39,914 nt of DNA from Chloroflexota bacterium. GTDB taxonomy: Bacteria > Chloroflexota > Anaerolineae > Aggregatilineales > Phototrophicaceae. A program made the position numbers and the translations under genes. The notes under the pieces are model-generated. The model made no database searches, was not told the DNA's origin, and was given only the letters and a program-made list of their open reading frames with translations. Shown in pieces: positions 10,291-18,390 of this stretch (position 1 is its first letter; the number at the start of each line of letters is the position of its first letter). Where the stretch lies: NCBI GenBank assembly GCA_009841405.1, contig VXLV01000049.1, positions 1 to 39,914 on the forward strand, in the 5' to 3' direction.

Positions 10291-12279
10291 ATGTCAAACT
10301 CTAACTATCGGCGACTGCTGGGCCTGGCGCTCATTCTGATTCTGGCGCTGTCGGCATTTTCCGCGGCCGCGCAAGACGGATATTCATCGGCGGACAACTT
10401 ACGGACCTGGTCGCTGGACGAGTATGAAGCGGCCGGCAATAGCATCGCCATGTTCAACGAAGCGCCCATGCTGGCGGAAATGGTCGCCGCGGGCGACTTG
10501 CCGCCGGTCGACGAGCGCCTGCCCGACCGCGGCGATATCATGGTCGTGCAGCCGCGCGAAGCCATCGGGACTTACGGCGGCGAGATCACCTTCAACGCCA
10601 CCAATCCCACTTCTTTCGGCAATACCGGCTTCACAGCCTGGGATCAACACTTGACCGGCTTCTCGACCAATTGGGAAGTTATCTTCCCCGAAGTCGCCAA
10701 GAGCGTCGAACTGTCTGACGATCTGATGACCGCCACCGTCACCTTGCGCAGCGGCATGAAGTGGAGCGATGGCACGCCCGTTACCGCCGATGACGTCATG
10801 TTCTGGTACGAAGACATCATGCTGCACGAAGAACTGCCCAATATGTCGAACGCGCTCAAGCCGGGCGGCACGCCGCTGGTGGTCGAGAAGGTCGACGAAT
10901 TGACCGTCAACTTCGTGGCCGCGCAGCCCAACCCCGCCTTCCCCATCGTGGTCGCGCGCAGCGGACAGGGCTTCCCCCTGGCGCCGCGGCATTACCTGCA
11001 GCAGTGGCACGCCGACTACAACGAGGACGCGCAAGCGCTGGCGGAATCTGAAGGCTACGATACCTGGGCCGGCGCCTTCCAGTTCCACATGAACGGCCAG
11101 ACCGGGCAGAGCGACTTCGATCCGAATCTGCCGGTCGTGAAGCCCTGGACCCTCGACCACGTCGACGACTTCGGCAACAAGTTCTACGTCCGCAACCCCT
11201 ACTACTGGAAGGTCGATACCGAAGGCAATCAGTTGCCTTACATTGATCGCCAGGTGCGCTTGCTGCTGGCCGAGCCGGAAGTGGTCATTCTCAACGTCCA
11301 GGCCGGCGCCATCGACTACGGCTTCTACAACCTTGAAGTCAGCGACTTGCCAGTGTTGAAAGCGGGCGAGGCTGAAGGCAACTACACGACGATTCTCTGG
11401 CCCGCCGATCAAGGCGCGATGAGCAAGTACCAATTCAACATCACGGTCAACGACCCGGTCTTGAACGAGATCTTCAACGATCTGCGCTTCCGCCAGGCCA
11501 TGTCGCTGGCGATCAACCGCGATGAGATCAACGAAGTGCTCTTCTTCGGCCAGGCCGTGCCGCGTCAGTGGGGCGTTTCGTCCTTGTCCGCCTTCTACGA
11601 AGACTGGATGAGCGACCACTACGCCGCGTATGACCCCGACGGCGCCAACGCCCTGCTGGACGAAATGGGCTTGACCATGGGCGATGACGGCGTGCGCCTG
11701 CGCCCCGATGGCGAGAAATTGTCAATCGTGCTCTGGGACGCCATCAACCGCATCCCGATGTCCGAACTGGTGGCCGAGTACTGGGAAGATGTCGGCGTTG
11801 ATGTCGAGATCAACCCCAGCACGCGCGAAGCTTTCAAGCAAGCGCTGCTCGCCAACGAAGTCCACGCTTCGACCTGGTTTGCCGATGTCGTCTCCGAGAA
11901 GGACATGTACCAGCGTCCCATCTGGCTGCGTCCGCCCTACGGCATTGATTCGACTCCGGTCGGCGGTGGTTTGGCCTGGCGTCAATGGTGGCTCTCCGGC
12001 GGCGAAGAAGGCGAAGAACCGCCCGAATACCAGAAAGAACAGCTTAGGCTGGTTGACGAATGGCAGCTGACCGAAATTGGCTCTGAACGCTACCTGGAGC
12101 TGGGCACGCTGCTGGTCGCCAATACCGTGCGCAATATCTACCATATCGGCCCGGTAGGCGAGGCGCCCGAGGTATTTGTCCGCTCCAACCGCCTGCACAA
12201 CTTCACGCCAGTCGAAGGCGTCCTCTACATCAGCCACCTCGAGAGCGGCCACTCCGATCAGTGGTACGTCAGCGAGTAG
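10291..12279 (+). CDS. Peptide/oligosaccharide ABC transporter substrate-binding protein (SBP_bac_5)
   Basis: A 662-residue exported binding protein that delivers solute to the transporter encoded just upstream. The ATG at 10291 has GGAGG at 10280-10284. A signal peptide (basic SNYRR, hydrophobic core, cleavage likely after SAAA near residue 28) precedes the mature domain. The family hallmark MKWSDGTPVTADDVMFWYED lies near 158-177, and the region DLRFRQAMSLAINRDEI follows later. At over 600 residues it belongs to the longer subgroup of this family. There is no lipobox, so in a monoderm-like cell its retention is unclear. Substrates of this family include peptides, glycosides and metal complexes. 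The sialidase-like and sulfatase genes nearby make a glycan or glycopeptide ligand possible, but that is inference. Confidence 0.92.
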   Translation: MSNSNYRRLLGLALILILALSAFSAAAQDGYSSADNLRTWSLDEYEAAGNSIAMFNEAPMLAEMVAAGDLPPVDERLPDRGDIMVVQPREAIGTYGGEITFNATNPTSFGNTGFTAWDQHLTGFSTNWEVIFPEVAKSVELSDDLMTATVTLRSGMKWSDGTPVTADDVMFWYEDIMLHEELPNMSNALKPGGTPLVVEKVDELTVNFVAAQPNPAFPIVVARSGQGFPLAPRHYLQQWHADYNEDAQALAESEGYDTWAGAFQFHMNGQTGQSDFDPNLPVVKPWTLDHVDDFGNKFYVRNPYYWKVDTEGNQLPYIDRQVRLLLAEPEVVILNVQAGAIDYGFYNLEVSDLPVLKAGEAEGNYTTILWPADQGAMSKYQFNITVNDPVLNEIFNDLRFRQAMSLAINRDEINEVLFFGQAVPRQWGVSSLSAFYEDWMSDHYAAYDPDGANALLDEMGLTMGDDGVRLRPDGEKLSIVLWDAINRIPMSELVAEYWEDVGVDVEINPSTREAFKQALLANEVHASTWFADVVSEKDMYQRPIWLRPPYGIDSTPVGGGLAWRQWWLSGGEEGEEPPEYQKEQLRLVDEWQLTEIGSERYLELGTLLVANTVRNIYHIGPVGEAPEVFVRSNRLHNFTPVEGVLYISHLESGHSDQWYVSE

Positions 12280-12307
12280 GCCGTAAAGGTCTTCCGCCTT
12301 CAGCTTG

Positions 12308-12350
12308 CTCCCCCTCCCTGATGCTTCGGGGAGGGGGCCGGGGGGTGGGG
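12308..12350. repeat. C/G-rich palindromic repeat (CCCTCCC family)
   Basis: CTCCCCCTCCC and a GGGGAGGGGG arm enclose a short loop, followed by GCCGGGGGGTGGGG. The same pattern recurs at 22937, 23055, 31998 and 33166. It follows the binding-protein stop and could act as a stable mRNA 3' hairpin, but it has no T-run, so I do not call it an intrinsic terminator. Confidence 0.7.
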
Positions 12351-12436
12351 TTGAGCTTTTGACCCGCGTTTCGGCGCGAGCCCATTTTCTGCTGTCGGGC
12401 CGACCCATCTGAGAAACTGTCGGGAAAACCAGTTGG

Positions 12437-12505
12437 TAGGGGCGAGCCGGTGGGTCGCCCACACTCAGCGCCAGAATCAGCGGGCGAGCCACCGGCTCGC
12501 CCCTA
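12437..12505. repeat. REPIN-like inverted pair (TAGGGGCG family)
   Basis: The unit starts with TAGGGGCGAGCC and ends with GGCTCGCCCCTA. Each half is itself a small hairpin, and the two halves face each other across about 20 nt. Total length is 69 nt. It occupies the gap between the binding-protein gene and the first sialidase-like gene. Confidence 0.75.
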
Positions 12506-12533
12506 CCGGTAAACGATCCCAAGCGAGTAGCTT

Positions 12534-13718
12534 ATGCAGTGGTCACAGATAAAGTTTCATCCCGAGCGGGCGCTGTCCTACCTGGGCAGCCCCAGCGTAT
12601 TGCGCCTGCCGGACGGCGCGCTGCTGGCGTCGCATGACTATTTCGGCCTGGCCGGCTGCCCCAAGAATCATGAAGGCGAAGAAAGCCTGACCAGCATCTA
12701 CCGCTCGGATGACGACGGCGCTTCCTGGGCGAATATCACCCACATCATGAACTGCTACTGGAGCAGCCTTTTTCTCCACCGCGGCGCCGTTTTTATCCTG
12801 GGCACATCTCAGCAGTACGGCTCGATCGTCATCCGCCGCAGCGACGACGGTGGCTTCACTTGGAGCCACCCGAAGGATGAAGCGAGCGGCTGGCTCTTCC
12901 GCGGCGGCGTCTATCGCGACCCGCCCAATTATCACTGCGCGCCCGTGCCAGTCGTGGCGCATGAAGGCAGAATCTACAAGGCCTTTGAAGATTGCGATCC
13001 GCCCGGCTGGGGCAACTTCCAGGCCTGCGTGATCTCGGCGCCGGTTGACGCCGATCTGCTCGACGCCGCCAACTGGACGATGAGCAACAAGCTGCCCTTC
13101 GACCAAGCGTGGATCCCGGCGACCTGGGACGTCGAGCGGGCCGACCCGGCCGGCTGGCGCGAGGGCAATGTGGTCGTGGCGCCCGATGGCGCGCTCTGGA
13201 ATATCCTGACATTTGAAGGCGGCGCCGTCCTTGACGAGAAAGTTCCGCGCCTGCGCATACTCGACGCCGGCAAGACACTGAGCTTTGATCCCGCGACAGG
13301 CTACATCGACTTCCCCGGCGCCAAAGCCAAATTCGTGATCCGGCGCGACCCGGTCAGCGGCAAGTATCTTTCGCTGGTGAACCACCTGGCGGACAAGGAC
13401 ATCCTCTCGCGGCTTGCGGGCGACCTCGCCTCGCAGCGATACCGCGCCCGGCATCCCATGCGCCAACGCAACGTCATGTCGCTGACCGCCTCGGACGATC
13501 TCTGGAATTGGCGCATCGTCAAGACGCTCATGCGCGACGACACCGGCTTGGGGCGCGAAGACTCGATCGCGCTCACCGGCTTCCAGTACGTCGATTGGCA
13601 GTTCGACGGTGCCGACTTGATCTACGTCGTGCGAACCGCCTATCGCGGCGCGCGGAATTTCCACGACTCCAACCAGATTGTCTTCCGCCGCCTGCGGAAC
13701 TTCCGCGATTATCTGTAG
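12534..13718 (+). CDS. Sialidase-superfamily (BNR/Asp-box) protein, copy 1
   Basis: A 394-residue predicted beta-propeller. The N-terminal SPSVLRLPDGALLASHDYFG resembles the RIP/RLP strand and catalytic-Asp strand of sialidases. Two Asp boxes follow: RSDDDGASW (about residues 61-69) and RSDDGGFTW (about 103-111). Later blades carry conserved YHCAPVPV and FQYVDWQFDG segments. There is no signal peptide, so it is probably cytoplasmic, which would suit hydrolysis of imported oligosaccharides. Whether it has true exo-sialidase activity cannot be judged, since the family also contains lyases and phosphorylase-like enzymes. It sits 12 nt upstream of a close paralogue and downstream of a solute importer. 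The ribosome site is weak. Confidence 0.75.
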   Translation: MQWSQIKFHPERALSYLGSPSVLRLPDGALLASHDYFGLAGCPKNHEGEESLTSIYRSDDDGASWANITHIMNCYWSSLFLHRGAVFILGTSQQYGSIVIRRSDDGGFTWSHPKDEASGWLFRGGVYRDPPNYHCAPVPVVAHEGRIYKAFEDCDPPGWGNFQACVISAPVDADLLDAANWTMSNKLPFDQAWIPATWDVERADPAGWREGNVVVAPDGALWNILTFEGGAVLDEKVPRLRILDAGKTLSFDPATGYIDFPGAKAKFVIRRDPVSGKYLSLVNHLADKDILSRLAGDLASQRYRARHPMRQRNVMSLTASDDLWNWRIVKTLMRDDTGLGREDSIALTGFQYVDWQFDGADLIYVVRTAYRGARNFHDSNQIVFRRLRNFRDYL

Positions 13719-13730
13719 TAAGAGCAGCGC

Positions 13731-14861
13731 ATGTCACGCACTGGCCACGAAGTCAAATATCAGCCCGAACGCAGCAAGACTTTCCTGGGCAGCCCAAGTA
13801 TCCTGCGCCTGCCCGACAGCGCGCTGCTCGCCTCGCACGATTACTTCGGCTTGCCCAATTGCCCCCGAAACCACGAAGACGAAGAGAGCCTGACCAGCAT
13901 CTACCGCTCGGAAGACGAGGGCCGCACCTGGGACAACATCACGCATATCATGAACTGCTACTGGAGCAGCCTGTTCCTGCACCGGAACAGCGTCTACATC
14001 CTGGGCTGCTCGCAGCAGTACGGCTCGATCCTCATCCGGCGCAGCGATGACGGCGGCTACACCTGGACCCATCCGGCCGACGAAAGCAGCGGGCTGCTCT
14101 TCCGCGGCGGGCCCTTCCGCCAGGCGCCGAATTATCATTGCGCGCCCGTGCCCGTACTCGAGCATGAGGGCCGCCTCTACAAAGCCTTTGAAGACGCCGA
14201 CCCGCCCGTACACGGGCCCAGCTTCCATTCCTGCGTCGTCTCCGCGCCCAGCGATGCTGACCTGCTGAACGCGGCCAACTGGACGATCAGCAACAAGATT
14301 CCCTTCGACCCGCGCTGGATTCCCGCGGACTGGGAACCGCCGGCGCGCCCGTGCTGGTTGGAGGGCAATATCGTTGTCGCGCCTAACGGCGAGCTCTGGA
14401 ACATCCTGCGCTTGAACGCCAGCCCGATGGTAAACCGCGCTGTCATCGTCAGCGTCCAGGACGACGGCCGGCGCATCTCATTTGACCCCGAGACCGGCTT
14501 CATAGACTTTCCCGGCGGCGGGACCAAGTTCACCATTCGCTATGACGAGACGAGCGGGCTTTACCTGGCCCTGGTCAACAACGTGACGAACCCGGCTTGG
14601 CCGCGACAGCGCAATATCTTGTCGCTGAGCGTCTCGTCCGACCTCGTCAACTGGCGCCTGGCGCATACGCTGATGCGCGATCATAGCGGCCTGACGCCCG
14701 AAGACTCCGCGCGGCTGACCGGCTTCCAATACGTCGATTGGCAATTCGACGGCGACGACATCATCTACCTTGTGCGCACGGCTTACCGCGGCGCCATCCG
14801 CTACCACGACTCAAACCGCATCATTTTCCGCAAGCTGCCGAACTTCCGCGACTTGCTCTGA
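13731..14861 (+). CDS. Sialidase-superfamily (BNR/Asp-box) protein, copy 2
   Basis: A 376-residue paralogue of the preceding gene, matching it along its length. It shares GSPS.LRLPD.ALLASHDYFGL, the EESLTSIYRS segment before the first Asp box (RSEDEGRTW), the second Asp box RSDDGGYTW, the YHCAPVPV strand, and the C-terminal FQYVDWQFDGDDIIYLVRTAYRG. Copy 1 has extra residues near the C-terminal third (around its residues 285-310) that copy 2 lacks. The two are separated by 12 nt and presumably co-transcribed. Tandem duplication followed by divergence suggests two related substrates or linkages. No signal peptide is present. Confidence 0.75.
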   Translation: MSRTGHEVKYQPERSKTFLGSPSILRLPDSALLASHDYFGLPNCPRNHEDEESLTSIYRSEDEGRTWDNITHIMNCYWSSLFLHRNSVYILGCSQQYGSILIRRSDDGGYTWTHPADESSGLLFRGGPFRQAPNYHCAPVPVLEHEGRLYKAFEDADPPVHGPSFHSCVVSAPSDADLLNAANWTISNKIPFDPRWIPADWEPPARPCWLEGNIVVAPNGELWNILRLNASPMVNRAVIVSVQDDGRRISFDPETGFIDFPGGGTKFTIRYDETSGLYLALVNNVTNPAWPRQRNILSLSVSSDLVNWRLAHTLMRDHSGLTPEDSARLTGFQYVDWQFDGDDIIYLVRTAYRGAIRYHDSNRIIFRKLPNFRDLL

Positions 14862-14882
14862 GGCAAAAGTGGAGAAACCATG

Positions 14883-14952
14883 TAGGGGCGTTTCGTTGAA
14901 ACGCCCGTAAATCGAAGGCGTGTAGCGCGGGCGTCCCGGCGAGACGCCCCTA
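14883..14952. repeat. REPIN-like inverted pair (TAGGGGCG family)
   Basis: A 70-nt unit from TAGGGGCGTTTC to GAGACGCCCCTA between copy 2 of the sialidase-like pair and the sugar isomerase-like gene. The inner loop sequences differ from other copies while the TAGGGGCG ends are kept. Confidence 0.75.
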
Positions 14953-15045
14953 CGGTTCATTGCTCGTGTGGTGAATTCGCCTGAGAAAGTGGTAGAGTTA
15001 GGCTACGCTTCTGACCGAATTTGCTAATCGAATGGGAGAGGAAAA

Positions 15046-15909
15046 ATGGCGCGCGCAGGTTTATCCAGTTTTTCGCTGCATTTGCCCGATGCCTTGGGCG
15101 ACCCCTGGTTTGAGTTGGACGCCGACGGCAAGAGCGTCTCCGGCGCGTTCCGGCAGACGCCGACCCTCGACCTGCTCGACTTCCCGGGCGAAGTCGCCGC
15201 GCGCGACATCCGCTGCGTCGACCTCTGCATCCAGCATATCCCCAATATCGAGCCCGGCTACTTGGCTGAATTGCGCTCCGCCTTCGAGTCGGCTGATGTC
15301 GAGCTGTACCAGTTGCTGGTTGACATCGGCGAGCTCGGCAGCGCCGACCCAGCCGAAAGCAGCGCCGGGATCGCGCTGACCAAACGCTGGATCGAAATCG
15401 CCGCCGAGCTGGGATCGACCGGCGCGCGCTATGTGCCGGGCGACAGCAAACCAACGCCGGCGACCATCAAGCAGAGCGGCGCGGCCTTCCGCGAACTCTA
15501 TGATTATGCCGTCGCTTGCGGCGTGGAGCCGGCCACCGAGAATTACAAAGTCTTCAATTACGAAGCCGACGATCTGCTGCAGGTCCTTGACTTGTCCGAG
15601 CGCGATTACGGCTTGGTGGCGGACTTCGGCAATGCCGCCGGTCCCGGCAAATACGATACCCTGTCCAAACTGATGCCGCGCGCGACAGCGATTCATCAAT
15701 GGGTCGAGATCGACGCCGATGGCGCGCTTAATCTCGAAGATTCCCGGCGCTGCTTGACGATGGCGCGCGATAGTGGCTTTGACGGCCCGGTCATGCTTTT
15801 GGGCGGCAAGCCTTATCAGCGCTATCGCGACACGCGCGCGCTATGGGACGCCGTTGACGAATTGCGCGGCGAAGCGCGGGCCGTCTTCGGCGACGCCTTC
15901 CAGGACTAG
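15046..15909 (+). CDS. Sugar phosphate isomerase/epimerase-like TIM-barrel protein
   Basis: A 287-residue protein of the AP_endonuc_2/xylose isomerase-like TIM-barrel superfamily. Barrel strands are visible in order: the N-terminal FSLHLPD, then VDLCIQHIPN, then VELYQLLVDIGE. Later come GARYVPGDSKPT, VEPATENY (a typical metal-binding Glu strand), YGLVADFGNA (metal Asp), AIHQWVEID, and PVMLLGGKP near the C-terminus. Members isomerise or epimerise free or phosphorylated sugars, or dehydrate inosose. The start at 15046 has GGGAGAGG at 15034-15041. Its place after two sialidase-like genes suggests processing of a released sugar. The gene ends convergently with the cytochrome gene 34 nt away. Confidence 0.8.
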   Translation: MARAGLSSFSLHLPDALGDPWFELDADGKSVSGAFRQTPTLDLLDFPGEVAARDIRCVDLCIQHIPNIEPGYLAELRSAFESADVELYQLLVDIGELGSADPAESSAGIALTKRWIEIAAELGSTGARYVPGDSKPTPATIKQSGAAFRELYDYAVACGVEPATENYKVFNYEADDLLQVLDLSERDYGLVADFGNAAGPGKYDTLSKLMPRATAIHQWVEIDADGALNLEDSRRCLTMARDSGFDGPVMLLGGKPYQRYRDTRALWDAVDELRGEARAVFGDAFQD

Positions 15910-15943
15910 CGCGCTTCTGCGAGCGCGAAGACGGTGGAAACGG

Positions 15944-16426
15944 CTACTGGCGCGGGTCCGCCGGCGACGACAGCAAATGGGCGATGATGTGCGCGATCTC
16001 GGCTTGGGTTAATCGGCGGGCGAAATTCGCGGGCATCGCGTTGGCGTAACCGTCAACCAGATAGACGCCGGGCGAAACAATCGACTCATAAAGATATTGC
16101 GCGGCAGTCATCTGCGGGCGGCGTTTCGCGGCGCGTTCGCCGATGCCAATGAACGAAGGCGCGACCCGGCCCGCGCCCTGTATGTGGCAAATGCTGCACT
16201 GATAGCTCTCAATCAGCGCTTCACCAGCCAGGGACGATGCGGCGTCGAGCGCGGCGGCCGCTTCTGTCGCCGCGGACGGTATATCGGCGGCGAGGATCGG
16301 CGCTGATTCGGGCAAGCTCGCGGCCGTGAAAGCGAAGGCAAATGCCGCCGCAACGAGTAGCAGCAGCGCGACCGCCAGCGCGAGCGCCAGCCGCGGACCT
16401 TGCTGACTTGATGCGCTTCCCGCCAC
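15944..16426 (-). CDS. c-type cytochrome, membrane-anchored or exported
   Basis: A 160-residue monoheme cytochrome c starting at GTG 16426 (GGGGG nearby as ribosome site). A hydrophobic stretch at about residues 13-35 is a signal peptide or anchor. It is followed by an Ala-rich linker and the heme site CSICH (77-81). Met131 in YANAMP is the likely axial ligand. The closing LTQAEIAHIIAHLL is the typical C-terminal helix. It lies 13 nt after ctaB and is the third gene of the ctaA-ctaB-cytochrome operon. It probably shuttles electrons to a terminal oxidase, which is not encoded in this window. Confidence 0.85.
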   Translation of the reverse strand: MAGSASSQQGPRLALALAVALLLLVAAAFAFAFTAASLPESAPILAADIPSAATEAAAALDAASSLAGEALIESYQCSICHIQGAGRVAPSFIGIGERAAKRRPQMTAAQYLYESIVSPGVYLVDGYANAMPANFARRLTQAEIAHIIAHLLSSPADPRQ

Positions 16427-16439
16427 AGCAAAGCCCCCG

Positions 16440-17354
16440 TCAAAGCAGCAAACGGTCGGCGATCATGGCCAGGAACAGCAGCGCCAGGTAGAGCGAGGAA
16501 TACTTGTAGAGCGCGCGCGCTGAGGGTTTGTCCGCCCGGCGGATTAGCCTGGCCGCCATCCCAATGAGTATCAGGCCGAGGACCGCGGCGACAGAGAGAT
16601 AGAACCAGTCCAGCAAGAGCGGCGCCCCGGGCAGCCACAGCAGCGCTGCCGGCGACAAGCTGATGATGAAGAGTTGAATGGCATAGAACAGGATCTGCAG
16701 GCGGGTCACTTTTTCGCCGCGCGCCACCGGCATCATGGGAACGTCGGCGGCGGCGTAATCTTTGTTCACGAGAATCGCCAGCGCCCAGGAATGCGGCGGC
16801 GTCCAGTAGAAGACGATGGCGAAAAGGATAAAGGCTTGCAGCTCAAGCGTCCCGTTGGCGGCCGCCCAACCCACCAGCACCGGCATGGCGCCGGCGCCGC
16901 CGCCGATCAGGATATTGACGACCGTGTTGCGCTTGAGCGCCAGCGTGTAAATGATAACGTAGTAGATAGCGCCAGCCAGCGCGAGCGCCGCCGCCAGCCA
17001 ATTGACGAAGAGTCCCAGCGCCAATACCGACAGTGCCACCAGCGCCAAGCCGAAGACGAGCCCGTGCCGGGCCGGGATGCGACCGGACGGGATCGGGCGC
17101 CGCGCCGTGCGCGCCATCCTGGCGTCAAGCTCGCGATCCAGATATTGGTTGATGGCGCTCGCCCCGCCGGCGGAAAGCGCGCCGCCCAATATGGTCAGCA
17201 TCAGGCGATCGGCCGGCGGGAACGAATCGGCGGCGACGACCATGCTCGCGACGCACGTGAAGACGAGCAAGATGACAATGCGCGGCTTCGTCAACTCGAT
17301 GTAGGGCCGTAACGAAATCTCGAATGTGAAGCCATTGCGAAGCGTTCTAATCAT
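16440..17354 (-). CDS. ctaB: Protoheme IX farnesyltransferase (heme O synthase)
   Basis: A 304-residue UbiA-superfamily membrane enzyme that attaches a farnesyl group to heme B to give heme O. The first Asp-rich motif is NQYLDRELDARM (Asn69, Asp73, Asp77), with ARTARRPIPSG after it. LTKPRIV near residue 21 is characteristic of CtaB/Cox10. The second motif is in NKDYAAADVPMMPVARG. About eight membrane segments are visible, and length is standard. It sits 7 nt downstream of ctaA, the next enzyme of the pathway, so the pair supplies heme A to an aa3-type oxidase. Confidence 0.95.
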   Translation of the reverse strand: MIRTLRNGFTFEISLRPYIELTKPRIVILLVFTCVASMVVAADSFPPADRLMLTILGGALSAGGASAINQYLDRELDARMARTARRPIPSGRIPARHGLVFGLALVALSVLALGLFVNWLAAALALAGAIYYVIIYTLALKRNTVVNILIGGGAGAMPVLVGWAAANGTLELQAFILFAIVFYWTPPHSWALAILVNKDYAAADVPMMPVARGEKVTRLQILFYAIQLFIISLSPAALLWLPGAPLLLDWFYLSVAAVLGLILIGMAARLIRRADKPSARALYKYSSLYLALLFLAMIADRLLL

Positions 17355-17361
17355 CAGTCTC

Positions 17362-18291
17362 TCATTTCAGCCAAGCGCTGCGACTGTTCATGCCTTCGAT
17401 CACCGCCAGCGTGACCAGCAAGCCCCATACCGTTGCGGCCAAACCAACATGCGCCGCGCCCCATTCGCGCCCGGCGGCGCTGAGCACAAAGAGCGCGCCA
17501 ACGCCAACCTGCAGCGCCTGTACCAGGACAGCGCCCAGGGCCAGGCGCCGAATCAAACTATCGCGGCGCTCCCGGTAGACCTGTCGCAGCAGCAATAGGA
17601 GCGCGACGCTCATCGCCGCGACCGACAGGCGGTGAATCATGTTGATGAGGGCGAGCAGGCCCTGATCAAAGGGCAAGACGGCACCGCCATCGCATAGCGG
17701 CCATTGGGTGCAAGCGAGCGTTGCGCCGCTGCCCCGCACCAAGGCGCCGGTCAATATGATCAACAGGGCCAGGGCAGCATTGACGACCGCCAGCCCTGAA
17801 ATTGAGCCGTCACGACGAATAGCCGATGGCCGATGCCAGGCGAGCGCCGCCGCGCCCAGAAGCGCCCCCAGCAGCAGCATGGCCACGCCCAGGTGCAGCG
17901 TCACAAATGTCGGCGGCAACTCCAGGAAGACGACGATCGCCCCCAAAGCGCTCTGCACGACGAACAGGATGGCCGCGGTTACCGTCATCCGCAGCACGCG
18001 CCGGTCGCCATGGCGATATTGACGCCAGGCGGCCGCCAGGGTCGCCAGGCCAAAACAGCCGATCAACAGCGCGAACAGGCGGTGCAACCACTCGATCCAG
18101 GCGGCGATGTTATCCAGCGGCGGGAAGACGGTCCCGTTGCACAGCGGCCAGTCCGTGCCGCAGCCCAAGCCCGAATCCGTCACCCGCACCACCGCGCCGA
18201 AGACGATCAAGCCCAGCGTCAGCAGCGCTGTGGACAGGGACAATATGACAAAGGACGTATTGCGCGCTGCAGCGGTGTCGTGTTCGATCAT
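17362..18291 (-). CDS. ctaA: Heme A synthase
   Basis: A 309-residue COX15/CtaA membrane enzyme that converts heme O to heme A. Two four-helix bundles are evident. The axial-type histidines are H70 (EWLHR), H133 (TLHLG), H220 (IHRLS) and H281 (AHVG). Both loop Cys pairs of the Bacillus type are present: CGTDWPLC (44, 51) and CTQWPLC (194, 200). The start is taken as the ATG at 18291; a TTG at 18297 is possible, and neither has a strong ribosome site. It leads the ctaA-ctaB-cytochrome c operon. The presence of a heme A pathway points to aerobic respiration. Confidence 0.94.
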   Translation of the reverse strand: MIEHDTAAARNTSFVILSLSTALLTLGLIVFGAVVRVTDSGLGCGTDWPLCNGTVFPPLDNIAAWIEWLHRLFALLIGCFGLATLAAAWRQYRHGDRRVLRMTVTAAILFVVQSALGAIVVFLELPPTFVTLHLGVAMLLLGALLGAAALAWHRPSAIRRDGSISGLAVVNAALALLIILTGALVRGSGATLACTQWPLCDGGAVLPFDQGLLALINMIHRLSVAAMSVALLLLLRQVYRERRDSLIRRLALGAVLVQALQVGVGALFVLSAAGREWGAAHVGLAATVWGLLVTLAVIEGMNSRSAWLK

Positions 18292-18390
18292 CAGCAATGT
18301 AGTCTTCGGGTGATAGTGGACGGCGATACCTTGTCACGCTTCCCGCCGGGTGGCAAGACCGGGATTGGCGCATATTCCGCGCGCGAAAGA

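Noticed and set aside
12308..12350. Intrinsic terminator after the peptide-binding protein gene
   Set aside because: Strong hairpin but followed by GC-rich sequence with no T-run; it belongs to a dispersed repeat family.
14985..15030. tRNA-like stretch with AGTGGTAGAGT resembling a D-arm
   Set aside because: No acceptor stem or T-arm can be paired at the right distances, and the ribosome site of the next gene begins too soon.
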